Of a stretch of 64,000 nucleotides of DNA, positions 24,975 to 37,528 are shown one piece after another. A program made the translations under genes and the position numbers. The notes below the pieces were generated by a model. It was not told where the DNA came from and searched no databases. It saw only the letters and a list, made by a program, of their open reading frames with translations. The number at the start of each line of letters is the position of its first letter. Position 1 is the first letter of the stretch. Origin of the DNA: Stromatinia cepivora (lineage: Eukaryota; Ascomycota; Leotiomycetes; Helotiales; Sclerotiniaceae); the NCBI GenBank assembly GCA_014898415.1, contig RCTD01000004.1, positions 1,921,001 through 1,985,000 on the forward strand, read 5' to 3'.

Positions 24975-27690
24975 TCTATTTGGATTATACAATCAATGAT
25001 TAATATATTATAAAAGTAGAAGATAAATGAAGAATTTATTTTCGAATTTTGCCGATAAATAACAATATAATAATCTGCCAAAAAATAAAGGAAAATTAAT
25101 AAAAAAGTATATAAATGAATATTATAATTCTAATATCAATGATTATTCGGTTTAAAAGAATCAATAAAGTATTCGTTATAGAAATTATATCTTTCAATAA
25201 TCAATGATTTTATATATCGAATATATAAATAATTGTTCCTTTTTCTATAACTCCCTTTATTCTTTGTTTTAATTGAAAAGCCGGCAATTTTTGATAATAT
25301 TTTCTCTTTCTTTTTTTTATCTAATTCATCATTCAAAAACCCTAATATTAATAAATCGAATAAATCGTTATCATTATCAAATAAAGAAACCCTTTTTCTT
25401 TGTTTTCCTTTATTAAACAATTTTTACTTCAACAATTACAAATATAGGATTAATAAAACATTTCAATTATATTACAAAACTCAAAAACAAAATATACCTT
25501 GAAATTATTATCCAGATCCATAACAAACAATTGATTATAATAAGCAACAATTCCTTTTACAAAAAAGAACAATCTTTGAAATAGATAATTTTATATTATT
25601 CTAAATAGAGAATTAATTAAATCAAACTCCTAAAGATCAATATTTTGATTCAATATCTATATTAAACTCATTAACTTTTTTTATTCAGTTTATTAATCCC
25701 TTAAAAAAATATTGAAATTATTTCTTATATTCAACTTTCTCAAAATCTTCTTCTCAATTGCTATTTATTTAATATAATTAAAATTCATTTGTTTAATCTT
25801 TTTAATCTCCGAAATCTTAGATATAATAATAATCAATAAAAACTTAATTAAAATAGAAAATAAAAATATAAAGAAATTATTTATATATCCTTAAAAATTC
25901 ATTTATTTTATTTCGTTATTGCAATCAATATATTATAATCTAATAATTACAGACATTTTTCAATTATTATATTATAGGATCGATTATTCTTCTATATTTT
26001 TTCGACAGAAAATTTTCTTTTTATTATTCAAAATTTGATTTCGAAGAATATCATAAATAACAATCCGAGATCAAAAGATATTTATAGTTTTTATATAATC
26101 AAATTCTTTTTTATTCCATAACTACCAAAATCATTTCAGATTTATATATTATATTACTTTTTTATTGATATCTATTTATAATTACTTCATATATTTTTTT
26201 ACGAATTATTTGAATTGCTATTTTCTATACTTTTCTATTTGTTGTAGATCGTTTTTCGATTTGGGAAATATATTACAAAAAGCTTTACAATTCCTTATAT
26301 TCTATAAAGAATCAAAAGTATATTTTCCAATCAGAATAAAGGATTTTTTAAACTTTATCAATCTTTTTGATTAACAAAATGATCTTGATATATTAATAAA
26401 TAAAGGTTTAGCTTAAACGAAATACTTATCGATTAGATAATCATTCATTTGTTCTATATATACAGCCCTTGATCTATATGATTAAGGGTAAGTCATTCAA
26501 TTCTATTTATTTTATTAATCACATGTACCATCTATTCCTTGATCCCTGAAAGTGCTCTGTAATCATACTATCCCGTGATAGTTAATTCAATCTAATTAAT
26601 CAAATTAATCAAATTGATCAAATTGATCTAATCGATCTATATATATATATATTATATTCATTTTGAATAATAAGATTAATACAATAAATAAGATCAATTA
26701 AATCATTTTGATCAATTAGATCGATTTAATCGATTTGATCATGATCAAATTAAGTTAATCAATTAAATCAATCTAATCAATCAATATACAAATACAAATT
26801 CAAACTTTACAAATTCACTAATATATACGAAATCATCGAATTCATAAGTATTCGAATAAAGAAACCTAAATTAATCAAATACTAAAACTATTCGAAATAA
26901 AGAACCTTTATTATACTAATCAAAATAATTAGAATAATAAATCTTTATTCAAATTAATAAATAAGAATAAAGATTTAATATATAAAAGAATTCAGAAAAA
27001 ATATATAAAAAGATTATGCTCTTAATATTGAAGATTAAAAATCTATACTTTAATATTATATATAATATCATTATATTATTCAACTTTTACTATTATAACT
27101 TAATATTTGTTTATTCCATTATAATCTTTAAATCATTACTTCTTAATTATAAGATTTATCATTTTCAAATATATAATCTTTAATAAATTTTAAAATAATT
27201 ATAATCACCAAAAAAGCAATTATATAATCAAAACTCTCTACTATTTAAAATCGATACAAATTATAATCATTATTATATATCATTATATATCAATATCATA
27301 TCGAATATCATTAAAACCATTATTGAATATCGATATAATATTGAATATTATATATAATATCGAAGTTACCCCTTTTTATCAAATATCTTGTTTAATATAT
27401 ATCAATTATATATTAGATATTCTATATATATATATATAAATATTATAAAAGAACTATATACAAATATTCAAATATATATATATATATTATATTCGAAATC
27501 ATTTATTCGAATTAAAAAACATTTATTCAAAAAAACTTCAATTATTTCGAAACAAGTCATTATTATTCGTTAATTATAAATTGAAAATCGAATATCAATC
27601 ATTATCAGAATTATCAAATTTAAACTTTACTCTACAATTCGATAAATCAAAATACAGATTTCGTATATTCTATGAATTCTTAAATAACAA
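24975..27690. other. AT-rich remnant between Gypsy A and the gene-rich half
   Basis: No gene is supported. A minus frame at 25136-25420 is open for 94 codons and lysine-rich, but has no ATG at its start and no recognised motif. A less AT-rich patch at about 26,455-26,586 ends CCCGTGATA, like the mutated ends of the Gypsy and element C LTRs. It is followed by TTGATCAA-rich sequence, as in the Gypsy interior, so a fragment of a related LTR is possible. From 27,260 to 27,500 the sequence is mostly TA repeats. Confidence 0.5.
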
Positions 27691-27884
27691 ATCACTTATC
27701 CCCATCTCCAACCAACCGAGCCATCACTCTCGATTTCGTAGCTTTACGTCACCCACAATCAGCCACCGTTGCTCCTGTGAAGATGATAGCTACATTTTGC
27801 TTGCCTTTAATCCAAGAAGTTCATTACCGTGGCGCTCAAACACGATGTCGACGGGGATTTGAGTTGAGAGAAAATAGCCAATGA

Positions 27885-28488
27885 CTATTTGTAAGAAAAC
27901 TTGTATTGTTCTTTATATACCGCTCCTGAAATGCCATATTTCTGAACCTCGGCAGGACTTAAACCCAGGAATATCGCTGCTCTTTTAGATGATATAAAAC
28001 TACCTATCAACTGCCACTGATCTTTTCCCTGGGCGTTTGGTATTGAAGATTTTTCATAGACGTATAGAGGTTTAGACATTGGTGTAGAGGGCTTCGCGAT
28101 AGACCTGAAAGGCCGTGTCTGTGAATGACGCCGTGCTATTGGTGTTGATGGTGAAGATGGAGAGGCCCACGGCGAGGGACTCGAAAGAGGGGTGATTAAG
28201 AACATCTTTGGGGTTTTTTCAATGATTTGAGAGTTATTGTGTGTGTGACGTGTTTGCAGAAGGGATCGGGAGTTTTGTTTGAGAATCGTGGTGCGGATTA
28301 TGGGCAGGGTTTGTTGATCTCTGGGGAGGAGAGCAACGACCAAGCTGGGAGTTGTTAAAGGATTGTCTGGGGACTGAGGTTTAGTTTACTCACTTGCAAT
28401 TATTAGGGTTAGAAAGTATTCGAGATATGCTGTGACCCTGTATTGAGCTATTAGTCAAGTAATATACAGTACCTTGATACGATATCAT
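27885..28488 (-). CDS. nuclear protein with C-terminal NUMOD1-like domain (two exons)
   Basis: Proposed model: exon 1 28394-28488 (ATG at 28486-28488), intron 28345-28393 with GTGAGT donor and CCCAG acceptor, exon 2 27885-28344; 184 aa. The frame is open across the junction. The last 60 residues read PLYVYEKSS, WQLIGSFISSKRAAIFLGLS, then VQKYGISGAVYKEQYKFSYK. That pattern (VY-Y, F-S--KAA-FLG-S, I--Y--SG--YK--Y-FS) is the NUMOD1 module found downstream of nuclease domains in fungal mitochondrial intron homing endonucleases. Here it follows a Ser/Pro-rich linker and no nuclease domain is present. Codon use is nuclear (Trp is TGG only). Function is unknown; a nucleic-acid-binding role is inferred from the family. 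Exon 1 is less certain than exon 2. Confidence 0.6.
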
Positions 28489-29331
28489 GTGAATGGGAGG
28501 GTTTTGCATGATTATGGATCATGTGTGTATATATGGAAAGAAGCTTGAGATCCTCAAGTCCAAAAGCTCTGAATATCCAACAACTTTGAAGGTCCCCAGG
28601 CCCATGAGCTATGAGTATGAGCTCCATCATGAGTTTGTGATGTACAAATCCACCACCATCCATATCATGGAGGCAGAAAAGTTGACGGAGAGCTTACACC
28701 ATTACTACCACTTCCAATGCTAATCACAAGACCACGAAGATTCATTGTGGCTTCAAGCGATAAAAGGGGTTGCAATATCAAATAACACCCTTTGATTAAG
28801 GATGTGTCAGACGGTAAGATATGGTAGTCAAAGGATTGACTGGGTAATCCTCGGCAACTTGTCGGGCCTCATTTGTCCGACCTCATCTCTTCAATCTCTG
28901 TTTTCCACTATGAGTAATTCAATTGAATTCATTTTGTAATACTTTTCGTTATCAGTTCTATTGATTCTATATCAACACTAGGGAAATTTGCTTTCTTTTA
29001 ATTATCATTAGATATCTGCAGTTCTCAGAAGAAAGAGAGAGGAGATTTCTTCTGTTCTTATGAGCTTGCTTCACTTCATTGTAAATAGCTCCATCGTCCC
29101 ATATCGTTCCTCCACGACTCCATCAATTTATCCACTCATCCATGGCCAATCATTCCCCAATTTCTAATCAATTTCTAAGCATCCTGGTGATCAATAAAAG
29201 AAACACAAAAAGGAAAGTAAGAAGCTAGGAAAAGTCTTATGAGAGGTGGTTCTGTGTGGTATCCGCAAACGCTGCAAATGCTCCTCCGATCATGTAGTTG
29301 TGGCTTCGTTATCATTACGCCCGTAACTGCT
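28489..29331. other. intergenic, nothing recognised
   Basis: 843 bp. Overlapping open frames on both strands near 28,450-28,720 lack family resemblance and look like chance. A T-rich stretch (28,900-29,050) would be the 3' flank of the membrane-protein gene. Confidence 0.4.
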
Positions 29332-31228
29332 TCACATCCATCCCCCATGTCCGTTATCCTTATCAACCCGCTGGATCGATGATTCGCCCTCGGTTGTTGT
29401 ATAGGAAACATCGTGGGTGTCGTCAGTAACGGTGCCTGGTACGGGTGCACTTGCGAATGGAAATCTAGCCCGAATTTCTTCTCGTCTTGCTAGGCTTCTT
29501 TTTGCGGCTTTTTCCAGAGTCTCTTCGCGAAACTGGTGTTCTTTATCTTCGCCATAGATATCGGAAATGCTGGCCGTTACGTGTGCTTTTCCTCTTCCTT
29601 CCAGCATCGCCAGAGCATTATCGCGTTCTGCAACGGTACGTAGGACATCGGCTTCTGCTGGGGAAGGAGGGATGGCATTGTATGAGCGATTTCTATTTCC
29701 AGTGGCAGCGTCGGATATCGGTTCGATCCAATTATTTGGCGTGGCTTGTGTAGCGCTAGAATTTGTGTTTGGCGAAGTAGAGTTTGTCGGCGTGGAAAAC
29801 CTTGACGGAGGCTCGACCCATGTCTTTGTTGGTGTTGTAACCAATTTATTTCCAGTTTGAGGGACCGAGGGTGCGAGCATCTGTCGGTTACTGCCGTAAG
29901 GCCATGCTGTGGTTGGCGTAGAAGGGGATAGAACCGCTCCATGAAGCTCAGAACTTTTATTTGAAAAATGGCCGTCATAGTTTGACCAATGTAGCTGTGT
30001 TGACTCATCAAGGCTCTTTTTTACTTGTAGAGGTTCCGGCTCAGCATAAACATACCTATTGGTTTGTTTTCCGCTCAGTTTGAGATCTCTGTCTGGAAAC
30101 TTTGACGGAATTGAAGGAGCGATAGATGTACCATTCGAAGATTTTGATTGGTGAACCGTCGAAGCTTTATCATGAAGTAACGTGGAATCACCGGGAAGCT
30201 CAGCTGGTCGAGGACTGGTGACATACTTCAATTCTTGCTCATAAGATCTTACCGGTCGTGATGGTGTTAATGGGACTGGTACTGCAGCTCCCATAATGGC
30301 TTGTTTGATAGAATCAGTGCCCAAGGCCGTCTTTTCACCGAAAGGCCAAGACGGCCATAACTTTTTGCTCGCCAAGCCTAACGTGTCGAGGACACTTGCG
30401 CGGTCCTTTCGTAGATTGCTCCTCTGGAAGGATACCCTATCCCCTGTGTTTATGCATGAGGTCTGCCCATCATGCATGTTTCCTCCCGGTGATGCAATAG
30501 GGGCTGATGCATCATTATTTCTCTTCTTCAAGTTCCTTCTACGTAACCACCATATAAGCAAGCCGATTGCTGCGAGAGCGAGAATCGCACCAACAATGAT
30601 AGGAACTATTATGACCACAATTGGTGTTGACTTGTGATCTTCCCTGTTCAATGGTGTTGATGTTGATGTTGATGGCGATGTGCCAGATGTTATGGTCGAG
30701 GATGATACTGTGGAAGAGACAGGCATAACATTGGATTTGCTTGTAGTGGTCTTTGATGAGGGATGCGATGTCGATAGTTCTGTTCCTTTATTTCCAGTAC
30801 TTGAAGTGGCGACGGTTTGTGGGATAGATAAGCTCATGGTACTTGTTGACACCGTCGGGAATGTTGTCTCGATTGGCCCCGGATACGTGAAAGTGCGGAA
30901 TTCCGTCGAAGTTTCTCTTACTGGAGACTCATTTGGTTGGTAATCTGTATAAATTATGACCAATGCCCCAGTCACGGTAAATTCTCCTTGAGCCTTAGTG
31001 CTTGGAGTCACATACTAAAATATTTGTTAGCTGAGAACGCACTTGTTTTTGCCAGAGCGGGAAACATACTTCTGAGGATGTTACAATGATGGGCTTTGGT
31101 TGAACGGTAGTGAACGAGGTAAGGGTTAGGATATCTAAGCTGGTACTCGAACTTGACTCATCTGCCATGCATAGTGAGGAACACAGACAGGCGATAACAA
31201 TCGTCAAAAACACTAGTGGATGTCGCAT
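29332..31228 (-). CDS. single-pass membrane protein, wall-sensor-like (Ser/Thr-rich ectodomain)
   Basis: Two exons: 31070-31228 (ATG at 31226-31228) and 29332-31014. The 55-bp intron has a GTATGT donor, a CTAAC branch point and TAG acceptor; 613 aa. A signal peptide (MRHPLVFLTIVIACLC, cleavage near residue 21) precedes a Ser/Thr-rich, probably O-glycosylated ectodomain. The transmembrane segment (VVIIVPIIVGAILALAAIGL, about residues 186-209) is followed by the stop-transfer cluster WWLRRRN. The cytoplasmic half (about 400 aa) is disordered, with SH3-like proline patches and an Arg/Glu-rich helix near the C-terminus. This is the layout of Mid2/Wsc/Axl2-type fungal surface sensors, but no WSC or cadherin-like domain is visible, so the specific role is unknown. 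Confidence 0.85.
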
Positions 31229-34143
31229 TTTGATATTCAAGAGCAGAAGATATCGGCTTGATGGAGCTGCAAACGAGTGTAAAGAGTGGTTATTGTGTGT
31301 CGAATATCAGAGAAGCAATTTGAAGCAGTGCGACTGATCAAAGTGATGAGCTCGCAAGAGGTAAGCAAAAGGGTTCAGGAGCGCGGCTTAGATCGATGAT
31401 ACTCGAGAAGGCGCGTGATAATTTTGAGGGTAGAGAATATCAAAGCTATAGTTTGGGACTGTAGCGTTGTTGAGTTGATGGAAAAAACTCTAGGTCTTTG
31501 GTCAAGGTAAATAAAAAGGTCGTGAGAATTCCAAATCTTAGGTAGATATTATTTTGGGATTGTGGGAAGATTAAAAATCTGAATTGAGCTAATAGTTTTG
31601 GTCATGTGTTATGAAGTCTGGCGTCCATGAGAGATAAGTTTCTAACTAGGTAAATCATGGGGCCCGAGATATGATGATGTTGTTCTTGAGTGTTCATCCA
31701 GACTTCATCTGTCCGGAAGAACAGCCTTAGTTCAAGAACCTAGTTCTGATGTGTGGATATGGGTGCTTATGGACACCTAGGTATATTCGGAGACTAGTAT
31801 AATATATGGGATTAGATTTGAATGGTTTTGATAAGAATACAATGACACTTGTACCTTGGAATATATTGTGTTTGATAGTGCAAAGATTCTCAAGTTGAAA
31901 GCAAGTTGGAGTACTAAATATGATCAGAATATAGATTCACTCTCCTAAATACACACTTGAGATGGTACAATCTCAATTGGGAGTGAGTGTGTGAATAAGG
32001 ACTGATAGTTATCATGAAGGGATGATAGTGTTTTGGATGATTTTGAGAGTTCTGTGGTTTAGATTTTCTTAGGGTGATCTTGCTTGCATGAAGATCATAA
32101 AATTTTGGTTTCTGGTGTCTTGCTGTCCTGCTTCCTTGTAGAGAGGTTCTTTGATGAAACGAGGCTTAAATTTACTGTTAGTATCTCTTTGAGCCCCTTG
32201 CAAATCTTCAGAGTTTATCAAAAGTGTGAGCTTTGTATGCTGGCTGAGTTGTTAACTGAGTAATGTAGTGAGATTGTCAAAGTCCAGCTCTCCACAAGCT
32301 GAAATTCACTAGTGTATACAAACTTTCCAATCTGGTGGGTGAAGCCACAAGGCTGTCAGGTATGAGTGTTTCGAGGTTCTCAAAGTGGATTTATCCAGAT
32401 GGGGAGAGGATATAATGATCGGTGATGACTTTGATGCTAAATACCTGCTCGGATGTGCTGAAGCTGTTGATATTTGATCCTCAAGGATATGAAGGCCATT
32501 TGGGACTTCAAGATTTTCGAACTAGTGGGGTGAAACTTCCAAGGTGATGAAAGGAAATGTTCTGTCCCTATGAGATGGGCCCTTGGATTCTTTCAAGACA
32601 ATATAACTTGTGTAGACTGTGGGCCTTCAACACTCAAAGGCTTACCAGACTGTGTCAAGTATTTGATGGGAAAGGAAAAAGGTTATGAAGTTGTTGAGTG
32701 ATAAGTACATTGTTGTTGAGATGTAAGAGATTTGGTGGATTTTGGATAGCAGAAAACCTTATTAAAGAAGTATTGGATGTTGGGCAATCTGAGGAGTGAA
32801 TCTTATTGCAATCTTTCTAAACAATGAGGAGGGTATCTATTAATTTTGTTGCATATATTACTCTGTGATGCCCAAATGAAGAGGCTAAACCAACCATATC
32901 TAATGCATATGGCTGTATCTTAGTAACAAGAGAAGCATAATTATTGCTTCCTACTCCTTTCACTTGACAATGAAGATAAACTTATTGTTCCTATTGTTTT
33001 CTACATTATCCTCTATCAGATAATCTTTCCAAATGATCCACTAGAGTGGACCTTTGACTCGGCTATTTGATGAAGTCCCCCTTATGTAGTCATAGTAAGG
33101 GAAGCTCGTGAAGTTTTTGATCAAAAAATATGTTTTTGCTTTACTATTAAAGATGCATCAGAGCTATGGTTACTTAAGCGTTGAATCTCAAATACCAGCA
33201 TATTGATGGTGAAGATAAATGGTCAACAACAGCAAGATTGGCCATGTACCCTAGCCAAGAGTCTACAATAACTATATTTGACATAAATGTACGGACACAA
33301 CATGTTACTGGGAGACCATGATCCATACTTTATAAATATACCTTCCCCATCCAACAACTATTTCTTTTATCCTGTTTTGTTCCATTTCTCGCAAGATATT
33401 ATGCTGGAATGATAATGAAGATTGGGTACAGTTGTGGGATGACAATAACTTCTATCTTTTCTCTTATCATACACCACAGTAATATTTGCACATCATAGGT
33501 TATGTCTTTATTTTGTCCTTGCAAAAGTCTTTGCTCAAAGCTTGGGGTTCTATGGATAATGGGAAAGTCCATAGGTATGGTCTCCGAAGAGTGTATCAGC
33601 TTCTTACACTATTTCGTATCACTTAGTTAAGCGAGGTGCCAGTAACCTATCTTTCACATCTCCGCATCAATGGAGCATCATGGAGATTGATGCGGAGATG
33701 TGAGAGATATGTGTGTTATTGAGCGCTTTGTGATTCTCTCGTGTAAAAGACCATTCCTTTCAAAGTCGAATGCTCTCACAAATGAGTGGACAGTTAGCTA
33801 GATGGATCGAACGAGCGAAACTTTTACGCCTCTCTCATCATTCTGGCATCCGCCGTTGGCGAGAAGAGACCTCATGTAGGTGAAGGAGCTGGTTCTACCT
33901 TTTAAAGAGTCTCCGCGACGCAAGTGATTCACTAGAACACATTTTCCTAAGAGAAGATTACAATTTTAGGATGATGTATTTGCAGTAAGTGATAAACTTC
34001 AATTCCATTTCCAAGTCACTCCAAGTTTGGAGAGCAATATAATATTCAAGGCAAAATGTTGCAAGCGTCTTTTTCTATATCGATTCGATGAAGAGAACAA
34101 AGATCCACTATATACCTACACGGAGATCAAACTCCGACACCAT
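31229..34143. other. 2.9-kb gap without a recognisable gene
   Basis: Composition is normal and every frame is broken often; no family was recognised on either strand. It holds the promoter of the minus-strand membrane-protein gene, the 3' flank of the monooxygenase gene and one long hairpin (33648-33709). A non-coding RNA gene or an old, fully eroded sequence are both possible. Confidence 0.4.
33648..33709. repeat. near-perfect 24-bp inverted repeat (hairpin, 14-nt loop)
   Basis: The left arm 33648-33671 pairs with the right arm 33686-33709 over 24 positions, with one G-T wobble. The core arm is CACATCTCCGCATCAAT and the loop is GGAGCATCATGGAG. It lies in the gene-free gap. It could be a small-RNA precursor, a palindromic mobile-element remnant or a terminator-like structure. 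Confidence 0.75.
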
Positions 34144-35977
34144 CTACTCACTTTTCTCTTTTTCTTCCTCTCTCTTCCTAACCACCTCTAAAAATTCACC
34201 CACAATCCCTTTATAATCCACACTTCTATACGGCGAGAACCACTCCTTCCATGAAGCTTTCCATCCTCCAGCCATTTCCTTCCTCTTTCCTTCTACTCCC
34301 AATTCGGTACACAGTAGATCACAAAGATCTTGAACTTCCGCTCCCACATTTGGTTCAATGATTCCCGCTCTCCTATATCTCCATTTCATAAATGCATTGG
34401 TTCGAGCGGTATCAAGATCCATTGTCAATTTATCACTGAAAACCTTGTCGACCTCGGGAGAATGCATGTTCTCGAGATAGGCTATGCTCCAGAGCGCAGA
34501 GAGCTCAGCATATGTAGGGATTTGAGGAGATGCCAGAACGCCGAGGAAAATAATCGAACGGTCGTTGCGGGTTGCGAGGGTAGGAGGAATTGATTGACGG
34601 TGGAGATGATATGGTGTATTTTCCGGCGGAGTTTCATTAGTCTTAGGTGGATTGGACAAGAAAGGGAAGGTTTTATGGACCCATTGATCAGCTTCTGTAT
34701 CAAGTTCTTTCCAATATGCTTTTAAAGTGGGAGGTTCTTCATCAAAGGGAATTGGGAGGTCCAGCTCAAGACGTGTTTCAGACGAGAAGAATTTAGAATA
34801 GGTCAGATTCCACCCAGTGGCAAAGACCAATGCATCTGTAGCAAGGTGAGTACCATTGTCGAGAGTGACACTGTTAGAATAGACCTTAGATATATGTGTG
34901 CGTTGAACATCTATCAGTATTCCTGCGTTTAGCTTCTCGAATAAAGTACTGTCTTCTTGAAGAAAAGATGGTGCAGATGTAGACCAAAAGAGACTATTCG
35001 TTATTAGTAAAACAGTAATGCAGAATTGTGCAGAGATCTTACTGTTGGCAATCCGGCGCAATTTTCTTGGCATTCTCACTTTGATCATAAAGACCTTTGA
35101 ACATATAATGAGAAGCCCATTCCCAATATTTACCAATCAACCAAATACCAGGCCAAAAAAGTCCACTATGCAAAAGCCAATACCAAAACCCATGAGTTCT
35201 TAACAGACATGGAACAGTTAGACCCGCCCATCTGGAGAATGCAATGGCGGCAGTATGTACTCCTCCTGACTTTGCTTGTATAAGCATTCCTGGACCAGCA
35301 CCACCTTCTCGTATTAACCAAGTAACTTTCTTTCCCGCTGATGCGCATAGATTGACGACCTCCGCAGCAGATTTGTTACCTCCAACCACAGTTACATGTT
35401 TGATATTATCGGCAGTAAGCTCTGCATGTCGGGCACCAAGATACAGAGAGTGGAAGACAGGTCCATTAAATCGACTTGTATCGAGATCTGGCATCCTTGG
35501 GTCCGAAGAAGGTCCACTTGCGACAATCAATTTATCACACTTGAGAGTTTCATTTTCTTTGCCTTTTGTCTGGACTTCCAAAATCCACCTACTTACTCCA
35601 CTAATTCCCCGTTCAGGAACCACCGAAAGAACCCTCGTATTCAAGCGTAGATGTTCGTCGATATGAAATCTTTTTGAGAACTTGCGAAGATACTCGCCAA
35701 CCTTGTGACCAGGAATAGTGTTCCACATCTTCAATTCCGGATCCTCGTCCATGCACATGTCGGAAAACTCATAGCAACCAACTGGACTATCGGCAATGAG
35801 TCCAGGGTAACTTCGTTCAATACTCCAGACTCCACCGATACTGCTATCCGAGTCAATTACGGTCAATTTGACATTGGGTTTAAGCTGTAGGTATGTTCTG
35901 GCAGCAGCAATTCCCTGCCATCCTGCACCGATAATAATGACACTATGGTTGTCTGTGATGTGCTTTTCTGAAGACAT
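34144..35977 (-). CDS. FAD/NADPH-dependent monooxygenase (FMO/BVMO-like)
   Basis: Two exons: 35043-35977 (ATG 35975-35977) and 34144-34993. The 49-bp intron has donor GTAAGA and a CTAAT branch; 594 aa. An N-terminal FAD Rossmann motif IIIGAGWQGIAA (G17-G22) is followed by the flavoprotein segment SSIGGVWS (about 45-52). A second nucleotide-binding motif VVGGNKSAAEV lies near 197-207, and the FATGW motif (369-373) typical of flavin monooxygenases follows. These point to an NADPH-dependent hydroxylation or Baeyer-Villiger type reaction; the substrate cannot be read from sequence. The strict FMO fingerprint FxGxxxHxxxY is not matched; FNGPVFHSLY is the nearest, so it is a divergent member. No signal peptide. 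No biosynthetic cluster surrounds it. Confidence 0.88.
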
Positions 35978-37528
35978 GGTTTCATGTCAAAATCAACTTT
36001 AATGAATGATATAGGATTGCGTAGTTTTCCACAGAATTGTCCGAGAAATTCAAGATATGTAAGGATAATATATTTATTATATTGGTAGTTCTATGATACT
36101 TTTTCTTTCTATACATTTTCGCGAGAGGGGATTGGAGAACAATAGTAACGAACAATAGGAGGCAAGTGCCATGAAACAAGAGAACGAAACTTTTCGTCCT
36201 GTTGTTGGGAATAAAGCAATAATAATGATTGATGCCTTGATTTATAAAGCACAATTTGTTTTCTTTGTTCTTCGGATGTTATGTTGATAAAATTTCCATC
36301 CTTGCTTCTAATGAAGCTATTCAGTCTGAAAGTTGTTCGGTACATCAAAGTCCCGAAATTCCATAGTAAATATCACTTTGGGTCAAAACCAATCCAATTT
36401 GTTCTGTGACATTCAGAGTCATAATACTCTTTAAATGAGTTCATTTCTGCTTGTTTTGATAGACTGGAATGAGGTTAATCAAGCTTCGCAGCCTCTAACA
36501 ACCTCAGGACATTCATTCAATTAATCAAGCTTTAGCATTGGAGTCTGAGTACCACTTAAATATCCATAAACCAATTCCTTAATATATTTTGAAGTATCTG
36601 GGTGCAAGAGATTGGTTTGCTTTAGGGGGCCAGTAAGAGTCTAATTGAGCAATGCCAAAGCATTAATGATGTTCAAAGACGTCAAACTCACATGAGATGT
36701 ACCCAGAGAATCTCTGTAATTCTAAAAAGAACCACCTTCTTATAGTCACATAGTCAACACTTAACTATGGAAAATAAGTTTTTCACCCAGATCCCCCTTC
36801 TCTATTACGCAACGTCGAACGCCACGTAGACTCTCGTCTGAATATCGGACGGACTTAGCCGTAGCGCAGCATACAGCATGCAGCATACGGCAATGGAATT
36901 TCCACATGAATGCAAACGGTGTCTGTGAGATTTACCCAAATGGGCACTCGCCTCTGGAAAGTGGGCATAGTTTGGCCTGGTTAATGAAGAACCATATGCG
37001 GAGCTAGGTTACTACTCATCTTACATGATCGAGTAATTTTTGATTCTTCAGGTTAATAACTAGGCACTCAATCTCCATGCCATTTTCAATAGAATGAATG
37101 AGTCTATGAGCGAGAACTGCTCTGTTAATAGTTAGGAAAAGCGAGTAATGTGATTCGATAAATAAACACTAATTACTTTCATGATATCCGGTGATACATA
37201 TTGGATATCGATGAGAGAACATTCCTGATGCGGAGTTTTAGGGTACTAGTTTATGATGTAAAGTAGAATAACTACCGCAATACACGTTTCTCAGAAAATG
37301 AACGATTAAAAGATAGAAGATTAGTAGGTAGAGCAAACATCAAGAATAAATAGCATTGAGAAGAATTGGCTGGCAATTAAGATATTGCCAAAGTAGTTTC
37401 ACACTCTAACTCTTATCAAGAAAGCAATCCGAGTACGAATACGAAGTCTCAAGACTACATTCCCACAACACAATCTATCTACACAACCAACCCTTCCCCC
37501 CCAATCCACTCCCGGATTCTTCCCTTAA
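35978..37528. other. intergenic region upstream of the monooxygenase
   Basis: About 1.55 kb. The first part is the monooxygenase promoter. A 78-codon minus frame (ATG at 36343-36345) looks chance-like. A short repeated motif (CAGCATACAGCATGCAGCAT) occurs near 36,867-36,888. Nothing else was recognised. Confidence 0.4.

Larger units (their letters stand above)
1..27690. other. AT-rich, RIP-like transposon block
   Basis: Nearly the whole stretch is A/T, with many TA steps and almost no open reading frame above 100 codons. Paired repeat copies inside it (the LTRs and the two Gypsy bodies) differ mostly by C/T and G/A changes. That is the pattern expected of repeat-induced point mutation in ascomycetes. 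Composition changes sharply to ordinary coding DNA near 27,690. Islands that kept normal composition are short: the solo LTR near 5.3-5.57 kb, parts of the Gypsy LTRs and part of element C. I infer a heterochromatic transposon island. The direct observation is composition and transition bias, judged by eye and not computed. Confidence 0.85.

Noticed and set aside
25136..25420. 94-codon Lys-rich frame in the AT-rich block
   Set aside because: No ATG at its start, no recognised motif, and AT-rich DNA gives Lys/Asn/Ile-rich frames by chance.
35244..35666. Plus-strand frame antisense to the monooxygenase
   Set aside because: A shadow of a strongly coding exon with matching FAD and NADPH motifs on the other strand.
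36109..36345. 78-codon minus-strand frame upstream of the monooxygenase
   Set aside because: No family resemblance, it sits in the promoter region, and the composition is not clearly coding. Possibly a small gene, but unsupported.
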